This document shows, in pieces, positions 19,018-26,880 of a stretch of DNA of 64,000 nt (positions within the stretch are counted from its first letter, which is position 1; every line of letters starts with the position of its first letter). This stretch comes from Vibrio agarivorans. GTDB taxonomy: Bacteria; Pseudomonadota; Gammaproteobacteria; Enterobacterales; Vibrionaceae. The notes beneath the pieces were generated by a model. The model was given only the letters and a program-made list of their open reading frames with translations, was not told the DNA's origin and ran no database searches. The stretch is from positions 1,584,241 to 1,648,240 of the forward strand of contig NZ_JAUFQF010000004.1 in NCBI RefSeq assembly GCF_030409635.1, read 5' to 3'. The position numbers were made by a program, and so were the translations under genes.

Positions 19018-19287
19018 ATGTCTCTGAATGCAGAAACTAAAGCAGCAATCGTTGCAGAATACGCGCGCACTGAAGGCGACACTGGTTCACCAGAAGTTCA
19101 AGTAGCTCTACTTACAGCTTCTATCAACCACCTACAAGGTCACTTCAAAGCTCACAAAGGCGATCACCACAGCCGTCGTGGTCTTCTACGTATGGTTTCT
19201 AGCCGTCGTAAGCTTCTAGACTACCTAAAAGGTAAAGATCTAGGTCGCTACCAAGAGCTAATCAAACGTCTAGGCCTACGTCGCTAA
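19018..19287 (+). CDS. rpsO: 30S ribosomal protein S15
   Basis: An 89-residue protein, the usual length for bacterial S15, which binds the central domain of 16S rRNA and bridges to the 50S subunit. Conserved segments [33 protein letters not shown] and [12 protein letters not shown] are all present. RBS TAGGAGAG precedes the start. Codon use is highly biased as expected. A terminator separates it from pnp, as in E. coli where rpsO and pnp are partly co-transcribed. Confidence 0.99.
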   Translation: MSLNAETKAAIVAEYARTEGDTGSPEVQVALLTASINHLQGHFKAHKGDHHSRRGLLRMVSSRRKLLDYLKGKDLGRYQELIKRLGLRR

Positions 19288-19312
19288 TCAGCGTCTGCAT
19301 AGAATAGTTTGT

Positions 19313-19339
19313 AAAAAAGGGGCTTATAGCCCCTTTTTT
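19313..19339. terminator. Terminator between rpsO and pnp
   Basis: AAAAAAGGGGC and GCCCCTTTTTT pair around TTATA. This corresponds in position to the E. coli rpsO terminator through which some transcription reaches pnp. Confidence 0.93.
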
Positions 19340-19449
19340 GTTGTCTAAATTTAGCCAAACCTCATTTATGCCGTTATACTACGGGCGGCAAATCCTGATT
19401 AGGATTTTCAATTAGCTCATTGCATTACAATTGCCATATGTGCCAGTCA

Positions 19450-19517
19450 TAGAATTTAGTTTCCAGCTTCTCACCGATAACTTAGCCCTTGGGTTGGGAG
19501 TTAGAAACTAAACTCTA
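19450..19517 (+). promoter_or_regulatory. pnp leader stem-loop (likely RNase III target)
   Basis: TAGA-A-TTTAGTTTC at 19450-19463 pairs with GAAACTAAA-C-TCTA at 19504-19517, giving a 13-bp stem with one internal mismatch and a 40-nt apical part. In E. coli a long leader hairpin before pnp is cut by RNase III and allows PNPase to destabilise its own mRNA. Position and shape here fit that role. Confidence 0.7.
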
Positions 19518-19603
19518 GATTGTTTAATTCGTAATGCCTTGAGTCTTAATCCACTCTTTTTAGGTTTCGCAACACGGCGTGAACCTAGACACAAGGAATA
19601 ACA

Positions 19604-21721
19604 ATGTTCGAAAAACCAGTTGTTAAAACGTTCCAGTACGGTAACCACACAGTTACTCTAGAAACTGGCGTTATTGCACGTCAAGCTACGGCTGCAGTTA
19701 TGGTTACTATGGACGATACAGCAGTATTCGTTTCTGTAGTTGGTAAAAAAGAAGCGGTTGAAGGTCAAGACTTCTTCCCTCTAACAGTAAACTACCAAGA
19801 GCGTACTTACGCGGCAGGTAAAATCCCTGGTGGTTTCTTCAAGCGTGAAGGTCGTCCTTCTGAAGGTGAAACGCTAACGGCTCGTCTAATCGACCGTCCA
19901 ATCCGTCCACTATTCCCAGACGCATTCAAAAACGAAGTACAAGTTATCGCGACAGTAATGTCTGTAAACCCAGACGTTCAACCTGACATGGTAACAATGA
20001 TCGGTACTTCAGCAGCACTGGCTATCTCTGGTATCCCGTTCAACGGCCCTATCGGTGCAGCACGTGTTGGTCACATCGATGGGCAGCTCGTTCTTAACCC
20101 AAGCAACACAGAGCTAGAAACATCTAAGCTTGACCTTGTTGTTTCTGGTACTGAAGGCGCTGTTCTTATGGTTGAGTCTGAAGCAGACAACCTAACAGAA
20201 GAAGAGATGCTATCTGCAGTTGTATTTGGTCACGAACAACAGCAAGTTGTGATCAACGCAATCAACGAGTTTGCAGCTGAAGTTGCTACTCCAGCATGGG
20301 ATTGGGTTGCTCCAGAAGAGAATACTGCGCTTGTAAACAAGATTGCAGAACTTGCAGAAGCTAAACTAGTAGAAGCTTACCAAATCACTGAAAAGATGGC
20401 GCGTTACGACCGTATCCACGCTATCGCAGGTGAAGTAAACGATGTTCTGCTTGCTGAAGATCCAGAAGCAAACACGAAAGAAATCCACACTATCTTCCAC
20501 GATCTAGAGAAGACAGTGGTACGTCGCAGCATCATTGCGGGCAACCCACGTATCGATGGTCGTGAAAAAGACATGGTTCGTGCGCTAGACGTACGTACAG
20601 GTGTTCTTCCACGTACACACGGCTCTTCACTATTCACTCGTGGTGAAACTCAAGCGGTTGTTACGGCGACTCTTGGCACACAGCGTGATGCTCAAATCAT
20701 TGACGAGCTAACGGGTGAGCGTAAAGATCACTTCCTACTACACTACAACTTCCCTCCATACTGTGTAGGTGAGACTGGTTTTGTCGGTTCTCCGAAGCGT
20801 CGTGAAATCGGCCACGGTAAACTAGCTAAGCGTGGTATTGCTGCGGTAATGCCATCAGTAGACGAGTTCCCATACACTGTACGTGTTGTATCAGAAATCA
20901 CAGAGTCTAACGGTTCTTCCTCAATGGCTTCTGTATGTGGTACGTCTCTAGCTCTTATGGACGCTGGTGTACCAATTAAATCTTCTGTTGCGGGTATCGC
21001 AATGGGTCTTGTTAAAGAAGGCGACGATTTCGTTGTTCTTTCTGACATCCTTGGTGACGAAGACCACCTAGGTGACATGGACTTTAAAGTAGCAGGTACT
21101 AACACTGGTATTACTGCACTTCAGATGGATATCAAGATTGAAGGTATCACTAAAGAGATCATGCAAATTGCTCTTAACCAAGCGCAAGGTGCACGTAAGC
21201 ACATCCTATCTGTAATGGATGAAGCTATCTCTGGTGCTCGTGAAGATATCTCTGAGTTCGCTCCGCGTATTCACACTATGAAGATCAGCGCTGAGAAGAT
21301 CAAAGACGTTATCGGTAAAGGTGGTGCAGTTATCCGTGCTCTAACTGAAGAGACAGGTACAACTATCGAAATCGAAGACGACGGTACAATCAAGATTGCT
21401 GCAACTGAAGGTACAGCTGCGAAAGAAGCAATCCGTCGTATCGAAGAGATCACTGCAGAAGTTGAAGTGGGCCGTATCTACACAGGTAAAGTTGCTCGCC
21501 TAGCTGACTTCGGTGCATTCGTGACTGTACTTCCAGGTAAAGACGGTCTAGTACACATCTCTCAAATCGCTGACAAGCGTGTAGAGAAAGTGTCTGACTA
21601 CCTAACTGAAGGTCAAGAAGTGAAAGTTAAAGTTCTTGAAATTGACCGTCAAGGCCGTGTACGTCTAAGCATGAAAGAAGCGGTTGAGTCTACTGAAGCA
21701 CCAGCAGCTGACGCAGAATAA
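19604..21721 (+). CDS. pnp: Polyribonucleotide nucleotidyltransferase (PNPase)
   Basis: A 705-residue 3'-5' phosphorolytic exoribonuclease (E. coli 711 aa), a trimer and part of the RNA degradosome. The sequence shows two RNase PH-like domains (the second containing [15 protein letters not shown] and [19 protein letters not shown] with catalytic residues), a KH domain around [19 protein letters not shown], and a C-terminal S1 domain ([19 protein letters not shown]). Complete with no lesions. RBS AAGGAATAAC precedes the start. It is followed by nlpI, as in E. coli. Confidence 0.98.
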   Translation: MFEKPVVKTFQYGNHTVTLETGVIARQATAAVMVTMDDTAVFVSVVGKKEAVEGQDFFPLTVNYQERTYAAGKIPGGFFKREGRPSEGETLTARLIDRPIRPLFPDAFKNEVQVIATVMSVNPDVQPDMVTMIGTSAALAISGIPFNGPIGAARVGHIDGQLVLNPSNTELETSKLDLVVSGTEGAVLMVESEADNLTEEEMLSAVVFGHEQQQVVINAINEFAAEVATPAWDWVAPEENTALVNKIAELAEAKLVEAYQITEKMARYDRIHAIAGEVNDVLLAEDPEANTKEIHTIFHDLEKTVVRRSIIAGNPRIDGREKDMVRALDVRTGVLPRTHGSSLFTRGETQAVVTATLGTQRDAQIIDELTGERKDHFLLHYNFPPYCVGETGFVGSPKRREIGHGKLAKRGIAAVMPSVDEFPYTVRVVSEITESNGSSSMASVCGTSLALMDAGVPIKSSVAGIAMGLVKEGDDFVVLSDILGDEDHLGDMDFKVAGTNTGITALQMDIKIEGITKEIMQIALNQAQGARKHILSVMDEAISGAREDISEFAPRIHTMKISAEKIKDVIGKGGAVIRALTEETGTTIEIEDDGTIKIAATEGTAAKEAIRRIEEITAEVEVGRIYTGKVARLADFGAFVTVLPGKDGLVHISQIADKRVEKVSDYLTEGQEVKVKVLEIDRQGRVRLSMKEAVESTEAPAADAE

Positions 21722-21768
21722 GTTATTGAGTGTCGGCTAAATTAGCCGAACGCACTCAAGCGTGATAT

Positions 21769-21797
21769 AAAAGGGGGCATTGATGCCCCCTTTTTTT
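21769..21797 (+). terminator. Terminator after pnp
   Basis: AAAAGGGGGCA and TGCCCCCTTTTTTT pair around TTGA. A smaller hairpin TCGGCTAA/TTAGCCGA precedes it at 21733-21749. Confidence 0.94.
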
Positions 21798-21894
21798 AAT
21801 CGTACCCACACCAGCTTAGGCTCGGTTTTGATGATGGAAGCTCTGCTATGCTTAATCGGCATTATGGCTTTCGGGTATACAAGGAGTTTTCTAC

Positions 21895-22800
21895 GTGAAA
21901 TGGTTTAAAACGGCGACATTAGGCGTTGCGCTAGCGCTACTTGGCGGCTGTGCGTCAATGGAGTCGGAGAGCGAGAATCAAAGCCAGTGGATGTACCCTC
22001 CGATGGCTGTGCCGTTACAGGCGAGTGTCCAGCAAGAGGTGCAGATAGCTCGATTAAGTCAGCTGCTACTTCGTGCTGATTTGAGCGATGAGGTTCGCGC
22101 GAAAATGCTTTACGAGCGTGGTAACTACTACGACAGTGTAGGCTTGCGTGATTTAGCTCGTTTAGATTTCAATCAGTCTTTGAGCCTCAACCCAGCTCAG
22201 CCAGATATCTTTAATCTGCTTGGTGTGTACTACACTCAGATTGCCGAGTTTGATGCTGCATACGAAGCGTTTGACTCGACGTTAGAGCTTGATCCGACTA
22301 ATAGCTATGCAACGCGTAACCGCGCGATTGCACTCTATTACGGTGGGCGAGTTGATCTCGCTCTTGAGGATATGCAAGCCCACTTTGATGAAGACCCGAA
22401 TGACTCTTTCCGTGCTTTGTGGCTTTACATCATCAAAAGTGAAGTTGAACCTGAGCAGGCGCGTGCAGAGCTGATGGCGCGTTATCAAGATCGTGATGAA
22501 CAGTGGGGTTGGGTGCTTGTTGCCTTGATGCTCAATGAAGTTTCAGAAGAGCAAGCTTTTAAGGTGATTTACTCAACTAGCACTGACAACATGGTGTTAG
22601 CCGAACAGCTGACGGAAGCGTATTTCTATTTAGCGAAACGCTACCAGCAAGAGAAAAAGTATGCTGATGCGATCTCGCTCTACAAGCTAGCGATGTCGTT
22701 CAATGTGTATGAATATGTTGAACATCGCTACTCTTTCTTAGAGCTTGGACGGATTTATAATCAGCTGCGTCAAGAGCAGCAACAAGCGCAAGTAAATTAA
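21895..22800 (+). CDS. nlpI: Lipoprotein NlpI
   Basis: A 301-residue outer-membrane lipoprotein (E. coli 294 aa). The signal MKWFKTATLGVALALLGGC has an LGGC lipobox. The mature part contains tetratricopeptide repeats, visible as LARLDFNQSLSLNPAQPDIF and AAYEAFDSTLELDPTNSYA blocks. In E. coli NlpI is an adaptor for the protease Prc and scaffolds peptidoglycan hydrolases such as MepS. The start is GTG, with AAGGAG 10 bases upstream. Its place after pnp is conserved across enterics and vibrios. Confidence 0.94.
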   Translation: MKWFKTATLGVALALLGGCASMESESENQSQWMYPPMAVPLQASVQQEVQIARLSQLLLRADLSDEVRAKMLYERGNYYDSVGLRDLARLDFNQSLSLNPAQPDIFNLLGVYYTQIAEFDAAYEAFDSTLELDPTNSYATRNRAIALYYGGRVDLALEDMQAHFDEDPNDSFRALWLYIIKSEVEPEQARAELMARYQDRDEQWGWVLVALMLNEVSEEQAFKVIYSTSTDNMVLAEQLTEAYFYLAKRYQQEKKYADAISLYKLAMSFNVYEYVEHRYSFLELGRIYNQLRQEQQQAQVN

Positions 22801-22827
22801 ACGTGAGCAACATACTCTGCTTACTAC

Positions 22828-22852
22828 AAAAACCGCCTCAGGGCGGTTTTTT
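22828..22852 (+). terminator. Terminator after nlpI
   Basis: AAAACCGCC and GGCGGTTTTTT pair around TCAG, 28 bp past the stop codon. Confidence 0.9.
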
Positions 22853-22900
22853 GATATATGTAAAATAATAATTGCCAATTAAAAGATAGATAATTAATAT

Positions 22901-22913
22901 AGTTAGCCTAACT
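22901..22913. promoter_or_regulatory. Palindrome before the MarR gene (operator candidate)
   Basis: AGTTAG-C-CTAACT is a perfect inverted repeat 18 bp upstream of the MarR start. A related palindrome (AGTTAGCCTTGCTAAC) lies before the adjacent MATE gene. MarR proteins typically bind such sites to repress themselves and a neighbouring efflux gene. Confidence 0.6.
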
Positions 22914-22931
22914 AACAAAGGTGGCTAGTCA

Positions 22932-23345
22932 ATGTCTTTAGAAGCAAGGCTGATCGAATTAGAAAGTTACAGCGCAAAAGCTTGGCGACGCTATGCCGCG
23001 CAAGATGCGTTACTAAACTTGAGCTTCAACGAGTTTGATTACTTAAGAGTGGTTAAAGAATCTGGGGCTGAAGGGGTTCGCATAACAGACCTAGCGCTTG
23101 AGATGAGCGTGACTAAGCCTTCTGCATCGAATATGGTGGCAAAGCTCGAAAAGAAGGGCCTAGTTGCTCGGGCATCTTGTCCTGAAGATGCTCGTTCAAA
23201 GCGGATTGTATTGAGCAGTGAGGTGATAGAGAGTTGGGCACTAGAGAATGTCGTCTACCGCGATATCGCACAGAAAATCCGAGCGAAGCTGACTCATAGT
23301 GAAGCGCAGCAGTTGGAAGTCTTATTGAAAAAATCCCTCAGCTAG
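22932..23345 (+). CDS. MarR-family transcriptional regulator
   Basis: A 137-residue winged-helix protein with MarR features: a dimerising N-terminal helix, the recognition segment ITDLALEMSVTKPSASNMVAKLEKKG at about residues 55-80 and the wing LVARASCPEDARSKRIVLS. MarR proteins are dimeric DNA-binding repressors that usually release DNA on binding phenolic or toxic compounds. It lies 67 bp before a MATE efflux gene on the same strand, and matching palindromes stand before both, so it probably regulates itself and the pump. Confidence 0.88.
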   Translation: MSLEARLIELESYSAKAWRRYAAQDALLNLSFNEFDYLRVVKESGAEGVRITDLALEMSVTKPSASNMVAKLEKKGLVARASCPEDARSKRIVLSSEVIESWALENVVYRDIAQKIRAKLTHSEAQQLEVLLKKSLS

Positions 23346-23384
23346 CCGCACTGTACATATTCACTATCAACATTTATCCATTTA

Positions 23385-23399
23385 GTTAGCCTTGCTAAC
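23385..23399. promoter_or_regulatory. Palindrome before the MATE gene (operator candidate)
   Basis: GTTAGC-CTT-GCTAAC is a perfect inverted repeat 13 bp upstream of the MATE start, sharing AGTTAGCC with the palindrome before the MarR gene. Confidence 0.6.
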
Positions 23400-23412
23400 A
23401 GAGTAATACGTT

Positions 23413-24744
23413 ATGAGTTCACAAGTCACACGCCAGTTTTGGCGCTATACCATTCCGACTGTTGCAGCCATGCTGGTTAACGGGCTCTATCAAGTGGTGG
23501 ATGGTATTTTTATCGGTCGATATGTTGGGGCTGATGGTTTAGCAGGTATCAATGTCGCTTGGCCGTTGATAGGCACTATTTTAGGGCTTGGCATGCTGGT
23601 GGGGGTTGGTACTGGCGCATTGGCCTCAATTAAACAGGGCGAAAACAATACGCCGCAAGCCAAGCGTATTTTGGTCACAGGACTAATGCTACTGGTGCTG
23701 ATTTCTCCTGTTATCGCCGTGAGCTTGCACTTCTTGGCGGATGACTTCTTGCGTCTGCAGGGGGCACAAGGACGGGTATTTGACCTTGGTTGGCAGTATG
23801 TTTCGATCTTGATTTATAGCTGTGTGTTTTCGCTGGGATCGATCGCTGTGCCTTTTTTATTGCGCAACGATAATAGTCCCAACCTTGCCACGTTGCTCAT
23901 GGTGATTGGTGCCATAGCCAACATCCTATTCGACTACCTCTTTATTGCCTGGCTAGGGTGGGAGCTTCAAGGGGCAGCGATAGCGACTGCACTCGCACAA
24001 ATGATCGTGACGGTACTTGGCGTGTGTTACTTTTTCTCGAGTCGGGCAACCTTGAAAATATCATTGCGTGACCTACGAATTGAATGGCCGATTGTTCCAC
24101 AGATCGCAGCCATTGGTACATCAAGCTTCTTCATGTACGCCTATGGGTCAATGATGGTAGCGCTACACAATGGTCTGTTCGCTAGCTATGGTAGCCCGGT
24201 GCTCATTGGAGCCTATGCGATTTTAGGCTACATCGTTACTGTCTATTATCTAACAGCAGAAGGTGTCGCTAATGGTATGCAGCCATTGGTGAGTTATAAC
24301 CACGGCGCCGGAAACCAACAAAATATACGAACCTTGCTGAGAGTTGCGATGACCACTTCAGTGGTGTTGGGTGTGCTGTTTGTCGTTGTACTGAATGCAT
24401 TCCCGTATCAGTTTGTCGCAATCTTTAATAGCGAAGATCAGGCGCTTTTAGATGGGGCGGTAATGGGAATTCGTTTACATATGTTTGCGCTGTTTCTTGA
24501 CGGATTTTTAGTGGTTGCAGGCGCATATTATCAAGCGATAAACAAAGGCAGCAAAGCGATGTTTGTGACCATCGGCAATATGCTTATTCAGTTGCCATTT
24601 TTGTATATCATGCCAAAGATTTGGGGCGTGACTGGGATCTGGCTAGCTTTCCCGCTATCGAATATTGCTCTAAGTTGCGTGGTGGGGTGGATGCTGTGGA
24701 AAGATGTAAAACGGACATTGCTCTATAAGCCAGTGGCAGCTTAA
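23413..24744 (+). CDS. MATE-family multidrug efflux transporter
   Basis: A 443-residue inner-membrane protein with about twelve hydrophobic helices in two similar halves. The N-terminal half has GLYQVVDGIFIGRYVGADGLAG in parts, a typical MATE start, and the second half has GVANGMQPLVSYNHGAGN, the mirrored motif. MATE pumps export cationic drugs or metabolites in exchange for Na+ or H+. The substrate is not predictable. It follows a MarR regulator and probably shares its control. Confidence 0.92.
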   Translation: MSSQVTRQFWRYTIPTVAAMLVNGLYQVVDGIFIGRYVGADGLAGINVAWPLIGTILGLGMLVGVGTGALASIKQGENNTPQAKRILVTGLMLLVLISPVIAVSLHFLADDFLRLQGAQGRVFDLGWQYVSILIYSCVFSLGSIAVPFLLRNDNSPNLATLLMVIGAIANILFDYLFIAWLGWELQGAAIATALAQMIVTVLGVCYFFSSRATLKISLRDLRIEWPIVPQIAAIGTSSFFMYAYGSMMVALHNGLFASYGSPVLIGAYAILGYIVTVYYLTAEGVANGMQPLVSYNHGAGNQQNIRTLLRVAMTTSVVLGVLFVVVLNAFPYQFVAIFNSEDQALLDGAVMGIRLHMFALFLDGFLVVAGAYYQAINKGSKAMFVTIGNMLIQLPFLYIMPKIWGVTGIWLAFPLSNIALSCVVGWMLWKDVKRTLLYKPVAA

Positions 24745-24772
24745 TGCCCCTATTCAAATAGTTAAATAGACA

Positions 24773-24795
24773 AAGAGCCTCATGATGAGGCTCTT
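24773..24795. terminator. Inverted repeat between MATE and ubiV
   Basis: AAGAGCCTC and GAGGCTCTT pair around ATGAT. It lies between convergent genes; the T tract is short in both directions. Confidence 0.7.
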
Positions 24796-24829
24796 AACAT
24801 TAAATACAGGTGAGCAAGTGCTCTTCACT

Positions 24830-25708
24830 TTAGATGTTTTTCACATCAAGCCCCGCTAATTGGTGCCAATAGCCATTACATTGGCGGTCTGCGATCTTCT
24901 GTGGATGTTGACCTGTTTCATTGTTACGGAACTGCTCAAGCTCTGAGAAGGTGCTCACGCCAAGTGGACTTAGGCGCACGACATCGACTAGGCCCTTCAT
25001 TCCCGGTAGATCGTTCACTAGGTTATAGCAGTAACCAGACTGCGTTTGGATACCGTTAAGGTTAAACACCTCTTGTCCTTCTTGGCTGCGAACCTGAATA
25101 CCGGTTGGGTATTTGATACAGCAAGTTTCACAGTCGTCTTTTGAGCGGTTCTCTGCGCGAGCTGTAAAGCAGCGAGCAGAGTAAGCTAAAGGTAGATAGC
25201 CATGGCTGAACACTTCTACTTCGAAATCGCCACGAATCCCGAGCTCATCACACTGATTCAGGGTGTTATTGAGCCAATCGCGTGATAGCTCAACCGGCAT
25301 GCACCAGCGGATCATGCCCTGCTTACGGAACAGTTTTAGTGTATGGGCGTTGTAGGTGTTGACGGCTGGGCCCACGACAAACGGCACCTTGTTTTCACTT
25401 GCCAACTGAATAGCTGAAACATCATTGGCTTCAATCGCAAAGTCGCCATTGTCGATGTATTTCTTCATAACACTGACTTCGCTTGGCGCTTCAAGCAGAG
25501 CCATCGTCGAGATCACCACTTGCTTGCCAGCTGAAGAAAGCTCTTTGGCTATGTCGAACCAGTGGTTTACCTTCAGCTCACGGCGTTTTGAACAGACGGA
25601 TTCGCCAAGATAAACGATATCCGCAGTGCTGTTCATCGCTTGCTGATAAAAAGCTTCCACATCTTGCTTAGGCCAAAAGTACAGCAGGGGTCCTAGCGCG
25701 TATTTCAT
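24830..25708 (-). CDS. ubiV: Ubiquinone biosynthesis protein UbiV (U32 family)
   Basis: A 292-residue member of the peptidase U32-like family, formerly YhbV. With UbiU it forms an iron-sulfur heterodimer needed for oxygen-independent hydroxylation in ubiquinone synthesis. The four cluster-ligand cysteines known from E. coli are at the same positions: Cys39 (GESVCSKRR), Cys180 (SARCF), Cys193 and Cys197 (DDCETCCIKYP). The start at 25708 has GAGGAAA upstream. It follows ubiU by 11 bp, so the two are co-transcribed. Confidence 0.95.
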   Translation of the reverse strand: MKYALGPLLYFWPKQDVEAFYQQAMNSTADIVYLGESVCSKRRELKVNHWFDIAKELSSAGKQVVISTMALLEAPSEVSVMKKYIDNGDFAIEANDVSAIQLASENKVPFVVGPAVNTYNAHTLKLFRKQGMIRWCMPVELSRDWLNNTLNQCDELGIRGDFEVEVFSHGYLPLAYSARCFTARAENRSKDDCETCCIKYPTGIQVRSQEGQEVFNLNGIQTQSGYCYNLVNDLPGMKGLVDVVRLSPLGVSTFSELEQFRNNETGQHPQKIADRQCNGYWHQLAGLDVKNI

Positions 25709-25719
25709 TGGGTTTTCCT

Positions 25720-26733
25720 CTATTGCCATTTGCGGTGGTATGCACCAAGCGTTGTTTGTGAGCCTTCTGAGACATTGGCCAGCGCCGCATCCCAAGCAGG
25801 CTCAACGGTATAGCCTTCAGGGTTAGCAAGGTAGCGGTCAATGGCAGCACGCCACGTTCGAGTCACTTGCTCGACATAAGCTGGGCTGCGTTGGCGACCT
25901 TCGATCTTCACTGAAGCGACATTGGCTTTGAATAGCTCTGGTAGCATAGACAGCGTATTGAGGCTCGTAGGCTCCTCTAAAGCATGGTAGCGCTTTTGCT
26001 CGCCTGCAAGGTCAGTGGTGAATCGACCTTTACACAGTGTCGGATACCCCGCATTTTCACCATCTGCATAACGGTCAATCAGGATATCGTTGAGGCGAGA
26101 CTCAAGACCATTGTCTGTCTCTTGCCAACGTACGTATTTTGCTGGAGAGCAAGCACCAACCGTATTCGGTGATTCCCCTGTCATATAAGACGATAGGTAG
26201 CAGCGACCTTCAGCCATGATACACAGGCTACCAAAAGCAAACACTTCAAGCTCAACATCGCTGGTGATGTTGCGAGACAGCTGTTTCACTTGGTGAATCG
26301 AAAGAACACGAGGTAGTACGACACGTTTTACGTTGAAGTTCTGTTTATAGAAATCAATCGCCGCAATATTGGTCGCAGAGGCTTGCACCGAAAGGTGCAG
26401 TTCAAGATGAGGGTATTTATTGGCTGCGTATTCCAGTACTGCGATATCCGCAACAATCAACGCATCAACGCCTAACTGTGCTGCTTGATCAACCGCGTCG
26501 GTCCAGCGAGCAAAGCCATCGGGGTGAGCAAAGGTATTCAATGCCACATGGATTTTCTTGTTGCGGTCATGTACATATTGCACCGCTTTATCTAGCTTCT
26601 TTCCTGTGAAGTTGAGGCCAGCAAAATGACGAGCATTTGTGTCATCTTTAAAGCCGATATAAACCGCATCGGCACCGCAGTCTATAGCGGTCTTCAAGGC
26701 AGGTAAGTTACCTGCAGGGCATAGTAATTCCAT
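25720..26733 (-). CDS. ubiU: Ubiquinone biosynthesis protein UbiU (U32 family)
   Basis: A 337-residue U32-family protein (E. coli UbiU 331 aa, formerly YhbU), partner of UbiV in the anaerobic ubiquinone pathway. The N-terminus MELLCPAGNLPALKTAIDCG is typical, and cluster cysteines stand at 171 and 178 (LCIMAEGRCYLSS), 195 (GACSPAKY) and 234 (LCKGRF), a constant +2 shift from E. coli. A TTGAT half-site at 26796-26800 upstream gives only a weak FNR-box resemblance. Confidence 0.95.
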   Translation of the reverse strand: MELLCPAGNLPALKTAIDCGADAVYIGFKDDTNARHFAGLNFTGKKLDKAVQYVHDRNKKIHVALNTFAHPDGFARWTDAVDQAAQLGVDALIVADIAVLEYAANKYPHLELHLSVQASATNIAAIDFYKQNFNVKRVVLPRVLSIHQVKQLSRNITSDVELEVFAFGSLCIMAEGRCYLSSYMTGESPNTVGACSPAKYVRWQETDNGLESRLNDILIDRYADGENAGYPTLCKGRFTTDLAGEQKRYHALEEPTSLNTLSMLPELFKANVASVKIEGRQRSPAYVEQVTRTWRAAIDRYLANPEGYTVEPAWDAALANVSEGSQTTLGAYHRKWQ

Positions 26734-26880
26734 TGCTCTGTATCTTTCTGTATTCGAGAGTTCAGCGATTTTATGAAGAAATATGAACGGTAGATTTGAT
26801 GTAAGGCAGTTTTCAGGTAACTAATCTGTAAATACTCCATAAGAAGTAGGTAAACAGAACAGTTACCATAGGGTTATCAC

